DNA from: Stagonosporopsis chrysanthemi
Lineage: Eukaryota; Ascomycota; Dothideomycetes; Pleosporales; Didymellaceae
Assembly (NCBI GenBank): GCA_022560025.1
Contig: JAFISE010000061.1
Span: 62,001-126,000 of the forward strand
Reading direction: 5' to 3'
Length of the DNA stretch: 64,000 nt
Below, in pieces: positions 10,035-19,647 of the stretch (its first letter is position 1; the number at the start of each line of letters is the position of its first letter). The translations under genes were made by a program, and so were the position numbers. The notes under the pieces are model-generated. The model was not told the DNA's origin and ran no database searches. It saw only the letters and a program-made list of their open reading frames with translations.

Positions 10035-11663
10035 ATGCATCTTTTGCAGCGTCTTGACGATGGCAGCTTCCAGCTTGTCGAATACGTGGATCAGCAAATC
10101 CCACCTTACGCAATCCTTTCGCACACTTGGGGAGCAGAAAAGGATGAAGTTACCTTCCAGGACATTACTAACGGAACAGGTACAGCGAGGGCTGGCTACC
10201 GGAAGATCAACTTCTGTGCAGAGCAAGCTGCCCTCGACAATCTGAAGTATTTCTGGATCGACACATGCTGCATCGACAGATTCAGTAGTACATTACTTCA
10301 GGAGGCTATAACTAGCATGTTTCGTTGGTACCAAAAATCAGAGAAGTGCTACGTATACCTTGGCGACGTGTCGACTGATAGCTTGGCCAAGGACGGGGTT
10401 GTTTTCCAGGAAAGTAGATGGTTTACTAGGGGGTGGACACTCCAAGAGCTTCTTGCTCCAAAATGCCTCGAATTCTATTCCAGAGAAGGCGACGAGCTTG
10501 GTAGCAAGTTATTCCGGACTCAAGAAATCGCTGAAGTCACTCGGATACCTGTCAAAGCTCTGGAGGGAAAAGCCTTGTCGCATTTCAGTGTCGAGGAACG
10601 GATGACTTGGACAAAAGGACGCGAGACAAAACGCGGGGAAGATATGGCTTATTCTCTGCTGGGCATATTTAACATTTATATGCCACTTCTTTACGGAGAA
10701 GGCAAGGAGAATGCCCTGAAGCGATTGTACAAAGAGATAGACAATTCCCAACAAATTGTCCCGGTAAAAGACGTTGCCCTTCGGTCCGACTATTTCGAGC
10801 TTGGTCCTTCCATTCAAACAATGTTGCAAGAGACGGACGAACAATTCAGCCTCCTTATGTGCAATTCGAACAAAAACGGCCGACCAGACTTAGTTGCGGT
10901 AAAGAGGAAGGGTACCAGCAAAGAGAACATAGAGATCAACCTCCTCTATGGATCTCACGAATATCAGAGATTCGTTCTTCGAATTGCGACACCAAACTTC
11001 ACACCTTTACGTAATGACTGGCCTGAACAATTGGATTTCGCACTCGCAGACTGGACGGGCGACGGCACACTAGATCTTGTTGTGATCAAGAAATCCTACA
11101 CTGAAACAAGAAAGACCGAAGTCCACATCTTTTCGGGTGCTTCTCAGTTCCAGGAGATACTGTTACAGATCGGAACTGCGCTTGAAGAAACAGATGATAA
11201 CTGGTCATTTCGCATGGGCCGATGGGGAGGTGGAAACAAGCCGGATCTATTCGCGATCAAGATGTCCGACACTGAGTCCAAGACTACGGAAGTGCACGTG
11301 CTGCATGGCGACGATAATTTCCAGAGCTACATTCTACAAGTTCCAACCGGCTTGCGCGAGACTGATGCAATCTTTGACTTCATTGTCACTGACTGGAATG
11401 GAGACGGACAGTCAGATTTGGTGGTGGTGAAGAAGAGCAGAACGAACGGAAAATGCACTGAGGTGCATGTTCTATCAGCAGCATCAACATACAAGAACTT
11501 CATCCTGCGCGCAGAGCTTCCGATATACAAGACTAGTGGTGGCTTGTTCGAATTTGCGGTGGCAGACTGGGTCGGTAACAACAAACCGGACTTGATTGCG
11601 TTCAAGAAAAGAAACCCAAAAACTCGCACTACTGAAGTGCAAGTCATGAGTCAACTGTACTGA
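10035..11663 (+). CDS. HET domain fused to FG-GAP/VCBS-type beta-propeller repeats
   Basis: A single-exon protein of 542 residues. The ATG at 10035 gives the canonical HET start MHLLQRLDDG; a GTG 15 bases upstream is less likely. The HET domain spans about residues 24-235: YAILSHTWGAEKDEVTF, YFWIDTCCIDRFSS, EAITSMFRWYQKSEKCYVYL, RGWTLQELLAP and GIFNIYMPLLYGEGKENA. No NACHT or NB-ARC follows. Instead, residues 266-542 contain five repeats of about 57 residues, anchored by NGRPDL (281), GDGTLDL (342), GGNKPDL (399), GDGQSDL (455) and GNNKPDL (514), each followed by a TEVHV-like strand. Blades 2 and 4 keep the DW.GDG..D calcium loop; the others are degenerate. This is the integrin-like FG-GAP/VCBS propeller pattern. 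By analogy with HET-E, whose WD40 propeller senses ligands, the repeats may be the sensor and HET the death effector. Confidence 0.88.
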   Translation: MHLLQRLDDGSFQLVEYVDQQIPPYAILSHTWGAEKDEVTFQDITNGTGTARAGYRKINFCAEQAALDNLKYFWIDTCCIDRFSSTLLQEAITSMFRWYQKSEKCYVYLGDVSTDSLAKDGVVFQESRWFTRGWTLQELLAPKCLEFYSREGDELGSKLFRTQEIAEVTRIPVKALEGKALSHFSVEERMTWTKGRETKRGEDMAYSLLGIFNIYMPLLYGEGKENALKRLYKEIDNSQQIVPVKDVALRSDYFELGPSIQTMLQETDEQFSLLMCNSNKNGRPDLVAVKRKGTSKENIEINLLYGSHEYQRFVLRIATPNFTPLRNDWPEQLDFALADWTGDGTLDLVVIKKSYTETRKTEVHIFSGASQFQEILLQIGTALEETDDNWSFRMGRWGGGNKPDLFAIKMSDTESKTTEVHVLHGDDNFQSYILQVPTGLRETDAIFDFIVTDWNGDGQSDLVVVKKSRTNGKCTEVHVLSAASTYKNFILRAELPIYKTSGGLFEFAVADWVGNNKPDLIAFKKRNPKTRTTEVQVMSQLY

Positions 11664-12104
11664 CTGTGCTGCGGCTTGGTTCTCATCAGAGCGAGTGTGC
11701 ATTTGATAGTAGGTAATGCCATTAACATCGGTGTTTTGGAAAATGTGCGAATCCCCAGGATTTCAATATTGACCTATGGTAGCACACTGGAGCTTGCAGA
11801 GGCACGATACCTAAGCACACTGATGGATGAGACTACTTCGGCAGTACCGACTCAACGTGACTGGCGCTTATGCAGGAGTAGGGGTAGCCTTGTCTTCAGA
11901 TGCATGAGGCATAGGAGAGGGACGATTACACACGTTATGTATGTTATATCTGACTGTGTTTGGGCCACAGTTCTGTAGTAGATACCTAGGTAAGGAGCTT
12001 GTCTGCTCCTTGCGTACTTTATGTAGTATAACACCTTTACCCCACATATTTCATGCAGGGCACCCTCTAATAGGCTTCTTGAGATGGGAACAAGCCTTGA
12101 ATGT
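11664..12104. other. Short intergenic region
   Basis: This lies between the HET-propeller gene and the 3' end of the CoA-transferase gene, which converge. I see no gene or clear motif in it. Confidence 0.5.
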
Positions 12105-13804
12105 CTATCTTATAACTTCTTCCTTTCTCAATAAGGCAATCATGTCATCGTCTAAGTCTAGCTCCCTCCTTAGAATCTCGTCAGTATGCTGTCCTAGCAG
12201 AGGCGGTGCTGCTCGGATGTTTGGCTGCGAACGTGAGTATTTGACTGGCGAGTTGATAAGCTGCATTGGCCCGCAGGAAGGATGGTCTATCTCTACAACC
12301 ATGTTCCTGGCTCTCACTAGTACAGTAATTAGTTATAGGAGTAAACTTGGGGAACAGTTGCGGAGCTCATCTTACCGTGGTCGTGATGCATCGTGTCCCA
12401 GAGATCGTTCACTTTCGCATAAGGCAGTCTGGTGTTATTGAAGATCTTGAGCCACTCTTCCGTTGTCTTCGTCATTACGATGTCTTCTATCTGCTTTTCC
12501 AGAACATCACGATGCTGAACTCGTGCGGCGTTTGTAGAGAAGCGTTCATCTGTGGCCCATGCGGGTCGGCCTAGTCCTTTACACAAGATGCCAAATAGGC
12601 GATCGTTGCCACCACCGAACAATACATCACCATCAGATGACTTGAAAGATCGATACGGGACAACCGATGCTAGAGAAGTTTAATGTCTACGTTGGTGCTG
12701 TCAGAAGGAATGTGTACTCACGATGCGCGGTACCCCAACGACCACTGTCTCTCTGATTCGTTACCAGCACAGACTGGGCCATATTCGATAGTGTTGCAAC
12801 CTGACAGTCGCTGAGACAGATATCTAGATGTTGGCCCATGTTTGAAGAGCTTCGTTCAATCAAAGAAGCAAGAATGCTAGTAGTCGCATACATGCCAGTT
12901 GTGAGATCGGTCACGGCGCAGCCGACTTTGACTGGTGGCCCATCGCGAGGGCCGGTAATATGCATCAGCCCCATCTCACTGAAGTTCTTGAGTTAGCTTT
13001 TGATGTTCTGGCTGCAAAACACTGGCAAGGTGACCTTACGCTTCGACCATAACATCATAGCCAGCTCGATCGCTGTACGGACCAAATTGTCCATAGCCGG
13101 TAATACTCGCATAAATCAGCCGAGGATTAAGCTTGCTCAGCGTCTCGTAGTCCAAGCCGTACTTCTTTAGTGAGCCAGGCAGGTAGTTCTCGACGACGAT
13201 GTCGACCTTCTTTGAAAGATTGCGAAGTATCTCAGCTCCTCTCTTATCCTTGAATGATAACGCTAGTGACTTCTTGTTACGATTGACCTGGTCCCCCTGT
13301 CAATAACGATTATTGCGTAATTTCAGCAGTGAACTCCTACAGAGAGGTAATAGGCACTCTCACCTGCAACAATCGGCGAGTCGGAGTTGTCGAGATGCGG
13401 GGCATATGGTGGGCCCCATGATCGCGTATCGTCGCCCCTGACCGGATGCTCCACTTTCAGGACGTCGGCCCTGCCTCTTTCAGTTGGGAATTCAGAGAGA
13501 AACGAAAAACTCAGAGCAAAAACATACCCCATGTCACCAAGAATCTGCGTGCAATACGGCTGAAAATCATTAACATGAGTCATTTGCACTCAGGGCTAGA
13601 TATTTCGAGCATGTATTGCAGACTTACCCCGGCCAAGACTCTGGTCAAGTCAAGTACTCGTATGCCATCTAGGGGTAGTTTAGTCGTCGTTGCAGCTGTG
13701 GCAAGACCGCGTGAGGCCGAAGTTGTGATGCTCTTGGAGACTAGAACATTTCTTATCGAGCGTAATGCTCCAAGGCTTCTGCGTGATATCGATATGCTGG
13801 CCAT
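12105..13804 (-). CDS. Class III (CaiB/BaiF) CoA-transferase, SUGCT-like, probably mitochondrial
   Basis: A multi-exon gene read from the ATG at 13804 to TAG at 12105-12107. The N-terminus MASISISRRSLGALRSIRNV is basic and serine-rich, like a mitochondrial presequence. It is followed by LPLDGIRVLDLTRVLAG, (intron) PYCTQILGDMG, (intron) ADVLKVEHPVRGDDTRSWGP, then NRNKKSLALSFKDKRG, VDIVVENYLPGSL, LIYASITGYGQFGPYSDR and AGYDVM. After another intron come GLMHITGPRDGPPVKVG and AVTDLTTGMYA, whose Asp fits the catalytic residue of the family, and a conserved C-terminus with SRSQPNIRAAPPLLGQHTD. This family moves CoA between dicarboxylic acids (succinyl-CoA:glutarate CoA-transferase, formyl-CoA transferase). 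In this cluster it could activate 3-oxoadipate or a related diacid. Exact splice sites were only partly traced; no lesion was seen. Confidence 0.85.
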
Positions 13805-13943
13805 CTTGATAGTGCGAACGTATATCTGTAGGGTATACTGTTCCAGTATGAACAAAGTTCGTCCTCTTATGAATCTTTGATCAAACCCAACATCCACCGT
13901 GGGACCATGTGACAAGACTGCATGGGCCATCTGAGCTTGCTTT

Positions 13944-13986
13944 GTGGGGAACCCACGCAAAGTCGAGGTACCACTTCTCTGTGGGG
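13944..13986. promoter_or_regulatory. GTGGGG pair upstream of the CoA-transferase gene
   Basis: Two GTGGGG cores lie at 13944-13949 and 13981-13986, about 140-180 bp upstream of the CoA-transferase ATG. The first sits in the small dyad GTGGGGAACCCAC. The core fits the CreA consensus SYGGRG and could equally be the site of the cluster's own C2H2 regulator. Confidence 0.4.
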
Positions 13987-14176
13987 CTTTATTTCTACGC
14001 TAAACCCTTTCAGCCGGCCAGGATAGGTCGAGAAAGTATGTGAAGATTTGGTTCATAAATTCCATCAGTATTAACACCGCTATTGCCATGGGGCTTTAAC
14101 CGTTCATCTCATCACCCCGTGGCTTTGAACGAGCAATACTATGAAGGAGAGGCTTGCGAGGAACCACCGTTCACGC

Positions 14177-16293
14177 TCACAATGTGGGGTTCGGAACACC
14201 CTGGAGCCGCTCTCCCAACGCAACCGACTTAGCTAGGCCAATATCGAGAAGCATTTGAGCCCGGCCATGACGGTGCTGCAGATCATACTCTTCAGAGCTG
14301 CTGTAAACTATTTTGTGATTCGGCCCAAGTGCGAGGACTTTGCTCATTGCTTGATTCTCCCCATATGCGAAACTTGTCCATATTCCAATCATCTTCTTGC
14401 CGAAACCGAGACCGGCTTCATCGAGCCATTGATCGAAGTTACGAAGCAAGTACCCCACGTCTAGCACATGCGAGGCAAATCCACGATAGGCACCTTCAAA
14501 AGGGTTCGTCTGCCGGTTATGATTAATAGAAGCTTTGGCAACAGACTGGCCATCCAGTCTTTGCACCTGTCAACTGACCTGATCCATGTGATACTCTTGC
14601 ACCTGAACGCGTTCGGCGAATCTGAGCCCTCTGGCTGCCGCTATCACAGGTAGATAGAACCGAAGCTCGGAGATGAAGTTCAACATGCCCGGATATGGAT
14701 TATCGGCACCAAGGCCATATGCCTTTTGAATCTGACGAGATTTGCTCGCTCCTAAGAGATCTTCACAGGCAAGTATCGTCTTTTCAAGGGCTTTCGGATC
14801 ATTCAGATATCTTGAACGCAGAATTGTACCCTGCAAAGCATCTGTAAATGAGTTTCGTCAATGCACAGGCGCAACCATTGTAACTTACATCATGGGCCAT
14901 TTCTCCTATCATAACGTGCCTGCACCATGAATTCTCGATATAGAAATCTCCTTCTCGGAGACCGGTAAGAAACTCATCATCCAAAGTCGGGCTCCAGTGT
15001 TGAATGAGAGGAATGGTTTGAACAAGGTCTGCAGCTGAAATCTTACGGAGCTCCTCGACAGCCTCCGATATATTAAGATCTTCGAGGCCCAGATGCTTGA
15101 GATTTTCACGAAGCAAGGCTTCTTGCCAGATGAACTTGCGTGGTCTCCGTAGCGATACGTCACCTGACATCAAGATGACCCGAGAAAACAACGGCTCAGC
15201 TGTTGCGAGGAGTGTAGACAGGCTGACTGGACGTTTTAGTCTAGCCATCGTGATTCGGGTTCGAGTCAACTCACTAGCGCCAGCCGATTCACCGAAAGCA
15301 GTGACAGTACCAGGGCATCCTCCAAATCCCCCGATGTGTTGTGTGATCTGAAGATGGTTATCGGACATCATGTCCTACCTGACCGGGTTTTTCCATATCC
15401 ACGGAATACATACCCACTGGAAAGCACATATCTGGTCCTTCAAGCCAAAATTCCCACTGATACCAGCTTCTTCAGAAGACAAAAAGCCAAAAATACCGAT
15501 TCGATAGCTGTACCAAGATTAGATAGGTCCTCTTCGGTTTCTTTCGTGATCTGACGTTCCCAGGCACTGTGTACTTACTTGATAGAGACGCAAATGATCG
15601 GCTTGCCCTGATCGAAGGAACAACGTGCGAATTTCGCGAGATCTGGAAACTTTGAGCTTCTAAGGCCTCACCACCACGACCGTTCTTGCGATTATATGAT
15701 TTAGATTCACTTACCATACTGAGGCCATGCGTTACATCCCACACAGAAAGCGCCTCTACACTCGAATCAGCCTAAATCAGGGGGAGATACACATGTGCAG
15801 CACAATTAGTAATGTCTCTTTCAAAAACAAAATGACTGACCCATGAACCCTAAGCCACTGGCGTCAGTCATGTATAGCTGATTGACCTTATCATTACAAC
15901 AAGCACATACCAGACCAATACTGGGACTTTAGAACACGCATCAAGCCCTGTTGGGCGTGTGATGACCAGATTGAGGCAACCAGCCTCATCTTGCGTTACT
16001 GTCTCCGTCTGGAGGTGCATGTCGCCTACTAGTGAAGTATCGGCCTCTTGTCCTCCAGCACCTTGCGGACAGGATGGCCCGAAACGAGTTGCATCAAATG
16101 TTTTCTGACTGAGCTTTCCACTCAAGAGGATGGGGTCAGCCCATCTCGTGGGGATGTTTCCGAAAGGGAGTCCTCGGAATTGCTCTATAGTGCCATTTTC
16201 CAGAAGAATCCCCTTTATCAAACCGAGGGAAGGGTGTTCGATGGTGGGTGATGATTTGGACGACATCTCATTTAGGGTGGACCCCGGCTTCAT
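14177..16293 (-). CDS. Type-B carboxylesterase (alpha/beta hydrolase)
   Basis: A multi-exon gene from the ATG at 16293 (MKPGSTLNEM) to 14177. Recognisable segments in order are IEQFRGLPFGNIPTRWADP, FGPSCPQ, VPVLVWY, an intron-split oxyanion region ending in HG, SVEALSVWDVTHGLSM, YRIGIFGFLSSEEAG, GLKDQICAFQW and, after an intron, ITQHIGGFGGCPGTVTAFG with the nucleophile elbow GESAG. Near the C-terminus YRGFASHVLDVGYLLRNF carries the expected catalytic His. The family hydrolyses carboxylic esters. Beside a Baeyer-Villiger monooxygenase it would be well placed to cut the aryl or alkyl ester that enzyme makes; that link is inferred. The gene is on the same strand as the CoA-transferase, and 372 bp separate their coding regions. 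No lesion was seen, though small introns make the model approximate. Confidence 0.85.
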
Positions 16294-16437
16294 GATAAAA
16301 TAACCTATAAACGCCTAAATATCTGTGTATGAAGGGTCACAAGGCTGATGATTATAGGCAAAATATTCGGAGGGTTTGTTCTGAATCTTTGAGGTATGTA
16401 TGGTTCTTGGTAGGCCGGGTAACACAGTACACCCAAG

Positions 16438-16443
16438 CCCCAC
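16438..16443. promoter_or_regulatory. CCCCAC core upstream of the carboxylesterase gene
   Basis: One CCCCAC core (GTGGGG on the gene strand) lies about 145 bp upstream of the esterase ATG. Similar distances are seen for the CoA-transferase and Fe-ADH genes. Confidence 0.35.
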
Positions 16444-17633
16444 ATCATCGGTCCACCATGGTGGGATCCAGAGATCGGCTAGTGCCGTTATCAAGAAGCA
16501 AATGGCACAAGTACAGAGAGGCAAACACTACCTTGAATCAACCCTGTGCACTCATACATGTCATCTTCCCGTTGGAGTTATTGTCAGTACCTACGTGGAT
16601 TCCACGTCTTCGACGTCAAGGACCTCGTTTGCTCGTATCATTGCTTCTGTTGGTAAGCGGACCTGCTCTTCTACCTTCAGAGAAAAGTCATTATCTGGCC
16701 GGAGCTATGTGTGACGTTCGAGTTGGCTCCACGGTCCTGATTGTAGGATTTTTCTGTTCTGGCGTATTTAGAGACCAGCCGCGAAAGTCGAACATGGTCA
16801 TCGTCTCGAAGATTGCTGCCATATCCGTAGTTTGGCCTGACATGTATTTGTATACTTTCTTCTCGTTTAAATTGGCTTCGCGACGAGCCCGATACTTGAC
16901 CATGGAAGGCTGTCGTTTGTGAAAGGCCAACTTCCTAATACGGGGCAGATCAGAAGAAATAATGAATAGTCCTCTGGTAAGATAGATTTCACTGACGGGC
17001 TTGCTCTGGGGCTCACTCTTTAGGACAAGATGGCAGAGAAGATCACAAGGGGTGCAGCTTGTGCCAGCATTTTACACAGCGGAGGGAACATGCACGATCA
17101 GCGAGTTTGGTTCATGCCGAAAGGCTGAATAAGTGTAGCTTGCCAGCGTGGGGCATGACTGATGTGAACTGTAAATTTAAAGCGACAAATTACCAGCAAT
17201 TCTACCGAGGACAGAACAGGAGACAAGTTTCTGACGCCGCACAAAATCAAACTTTTCAAGAGTAACCTGTATGTGCCCGAACAGGCTGTACTTAGAGATG
17301 TGGCTTATTTGAAGACAAATACACAGGGAAGTCGTCATTTCCTGTACGCCATGAACATCTTTGTGGTCAAAAATGCTCAAGTGATGATCGTCTACGCCAA
17401 AGAGATCGTCCTAGTGGATGAGATTGCGCCTGAATACATTCACCTGCGGGCTTAAGTCGCTGTCGTTTATGTCTCCATGAACGACAGGTACATAAAATAA
17501 AGCTTGTCATCTTTCTGCGACTTGAGTCATCCTGGACCCGCTCCCGCTTTATTATTATTGTTCTTGGACTAGCGTATATGCTGCGCCTCGATGGAAGCTT
17601 TAAGACCAGTGTCGACCAGTGGGTCTCCGACAT

Positions 17634-17697
17634 GTCCCCCCTCACCCACCTATCCCCACCTCATCCACATGCCCCACCTCACCCACATGTCCCACGT
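17634..17697. repeat. 18-bp minisatellite rich in CCCCAC cores
   Basis: About three and a half imperfect copies of an 18-base unit like CCCCACCTCACCCACATG. Two copies contain the exact CCCCAC core that recurs in the cluster promoters. It lies between the esterase and Fe-ADH genes, downstream of the latter. Confidence 0.7.
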
Positions 17698-17809
17698 AGG
17701 CTAAGGTGAAATATCTCCAAAGTAACAAGGCGTAAAGCTCTGGCTTTTGATGGATGAATCGTGGAAGTCGAGTCTACCTTTTGCATCCCGGTAGAAAGAA
17801 ATGGCGAGT

Positions 17810-17826
17810 GGGGGGGGGGGGGGGGG
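17810..17826 (+). repeat. Homopolymer run of 17 G
   Basis: An uninterrupted run of 17 guanines, about 140 bp beyond the 3' end of the Fe-ADH gene. It resembles the run at 9098-9116. Confidence 0.9.
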
Positions 17827-17965
17827 TCACAAGCATAGGTCACTCTCGTCTGACGATTGCTAGTATGCTCACAGCTAACTATGCACGATTATCAATGTGG
17901 TTTTGTCACTTGAGCGCGACAAGCAAATTTGGAATTATGTATGGACTTGCTATCCGATTGAGTAA

Positions 17966-19192
17966 CTAGCTGACCAGTGCCAGCAACTCCATCATCTGGC
18001 TTTCTTTAGTTATGGGAATCGCATTCGTTTTGATCCAGTGATCTTGTAAGCTGTTCTTTGCCAATTGCCGCAGCTTTTCATCTCCCTCGACACCGACCTC
18101 CTTCAAGGTTCGCGGCATGCCTAAATGACGCAAGAAAATGTCCAGTATGTCTGCGAGTTGCGCCTTTGCTGGATCGACCTCCTTGGATTTCAAAAGGCTT
18201 GAAATCGCAGGCGTGTCTAGGAGTAGTTGAACAACCTTGGCCTGCTTCTGTACATTGTCGGGTTTTCGCGTGTTGAAATAACATACTGCTGGTAGCATGA
18301 CACAGCTGGTCTCGCCATGGGGCACGCCGAGGGGGCCAAGCTGGTGACCGACCGCATGACTTGCGCCCATAGGGACACCGCAAGAGACTGCACGCATGGC
18401 CTCCGTGACGGCGATCTGGCATTGGTGCATGGCCTCAAGATTTTGTGCGTCTTGTTTACAGTCTACTAATGCTTGGACTAACCTACGTAGCCCGCGGCGG
18501 GCGTAATCGTCGGCCGTGTCGTTGCCCTGTAATGAACATAGTGTTTCGACGCAATGATCAATCGACCGTACACCCGTGCTTAGCCATACCTGTTGCGGTG
18601 TTGTTGAGCAGAGCTCAGGATCCTGGATGACCAGGTCTGGATCGCGAATGGGATCAAACAGCATCTTTTCCCGTGTCTCGCTATCCGTGACCCCAGCTAT
18701 GCCTTGATACTCGCCCCCAGACAGCGTCGTTGGAATACAGACGAGAGTAATACTCGGCAGATGGTGTTTGTGTGGCCGGGCACCCCGCAGGGTACGGATG
18801 TCGGCCACTGTGAGGGCGCTGTTGGCGAGGGCAAAGCGAATAACTTTGGCGGCATCCGTGATACTCCCGGCACCCAGGCAAACGAGACAGTCGATATGGA
18901 GGTCCTTGACTTTGACCACAATCGCAGCGACTTCGTCAATGGGGGTGTGTGAGCTGATGCCGACATGAACACCGGCGACCTTGTCTCCCAAAGCGTCAGT
19001 CAGTCTGTCGAGCGCATCGGTATTGCGTGACAAGCTTGCCGAGGCAATAATAAAGACTGAGTTACAAGCCAAATCGCCGTTGATGTGTTGAACGCATGCA
19101 TCGGGAAATCGCAGGCCGTGTGTGATGCGAGGTGTTGGCTTTACATCAAAGGCAGGTCGACAGATTTCGGCATCAGCGAACCAGGTGACCAT
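17966..19192 (-). CDS. Iron-containing alcohol dehydrogenase / maleylacetate reductase
   Basis: The open frame extends upstream to 19378, but the ATG at 19192 (MVTWFADAEICRPAF) matches the usual start of the family and gives 408 residues. Motifs include CLGAGSITDAAKVIRF (nucleotide-binding GGGS-like loop), IPTTLSGGEYQGIAGVTD, the metal-site helix STGVRSIDHCVETLC, and GASHAVGHQLGPLGVPHGE with the His ligands. Length and motifs fit group III Fe-ADHs, especially the maleylacetate reductase branch, which reduces maleylacetate to 3-oxoadipate with NAD(P)H. It is divergent from the thiolase pseudogene, and a CoA-transferase lies nearby. That context favours a 3-oxoadipate role, but a plain alcohol dehydrogenase cannot be excluded. 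Confidence 0.85.
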   Translation of the reverse strand: MVTWFADAEICRPAFDVKPTPRITHGLRFPDACVQHINGDLACNSVFIIASASLSRNTDALDRLTDALGDKVAGVHVGISSHTPIDEVAAIVVKVKDLHIDCLVCLGAGSITDAAKVIRFALANSALTVADIRTLRGARPHKHHLPSITLVCIPTTLSGGEYQGIAGVTDSETREKMLFDPIRDPDLVIQDPELCSTTPQQVWLSTGVRSIDHCVETLCSLQGNDTADDYARRGLRRLVQALVDCKQDAQNLEAMHQCQIAVTEAMRAVSCGVPMGASHAVGHQLGPLGVPHGETSCVMLPAVCYFNTRKPDNVQKQAKVVQLLLDTPAISSLLKSKEVDPAKAQLADILDIFLRHLGMPRTLKEVGVEGDEKLRQLAKNSLQDHWIKTNAIPITKESQMMELLALVS

Positions 19193-19347
19193 GTTAGCTG
19201 AAGTGAGAAATTTTGGGAGATGCAAGATGAGATTGTCTGTTTGTTTATCCGTCCAAGTCCAATAATGGCGAGTGTGCGAACCAATACGGTAGAGTAAGGA
19301 TTGGGTTCCGCTGAGCGGACTGACATGGCTTCCCCGCATCCGTGCAC

Positions 19348-19353
19348 GTGGGG
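19348..19353. promoter_or_regulatory. GTGGGG core between Fe-ADH and thiolase pseudogene
   Basis: A GTGGGG core (within CACGTGGGGCCC) about 155 bp upstream of the Fe-ADH ATG, in the divergent interval shared with the former thiolase gene. Confidence 0.35.
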
Positions 19354-19647
19354 CCCTGAATCCACACTTGAAACCCACATCAGTGATTGTCTACTGTGTA
19401 TTACCGGCGGCGGAACTCCAGGTGTCATACTTCTACTTGGCGATGCGGGGTCTCCAGCTTCCATTCTGGCCTCGTGATCGACCCTCACGCCCGCACTAAA
19501 GATGGCCCCCCAGAGCCATAGCTTTGCATGGCCCCACGACATGCCGCCATTCTTTTTTTGTAAGGCTAAGACATCGCTCTTGTATACGTCAACTACAACA
19601 TCTCGGCACATCGTTTCGAACCGTTGGGAAAAGCATTCTACAGACGA

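Larger units (their letters stand above)
16294..17965. other. Intergenic region between the esterase and Fe-ADH genes
   Basis: No gene is firmly supported. On the minus strand, 16691-16930 encodes 79 codons beginning MAFHKRQPSMVKYRARRE. A following frame near 16580-16700 (DNDFSLKVEEQVRLPTEAM) also looks protein-like and could be joined by an intron. Together they could be a small gene or a remnant, not recognised. The region also holds an 18-bp tandem repeat and a 17-base G run. Confidence 0.4.

Noticed and set aside
17966..19378. Longer N-terminus for the Fe-ADH gene
   Set aside because: The 62 extra residues do not resemble the family; the ATG at 19192 gives the normal length and start.
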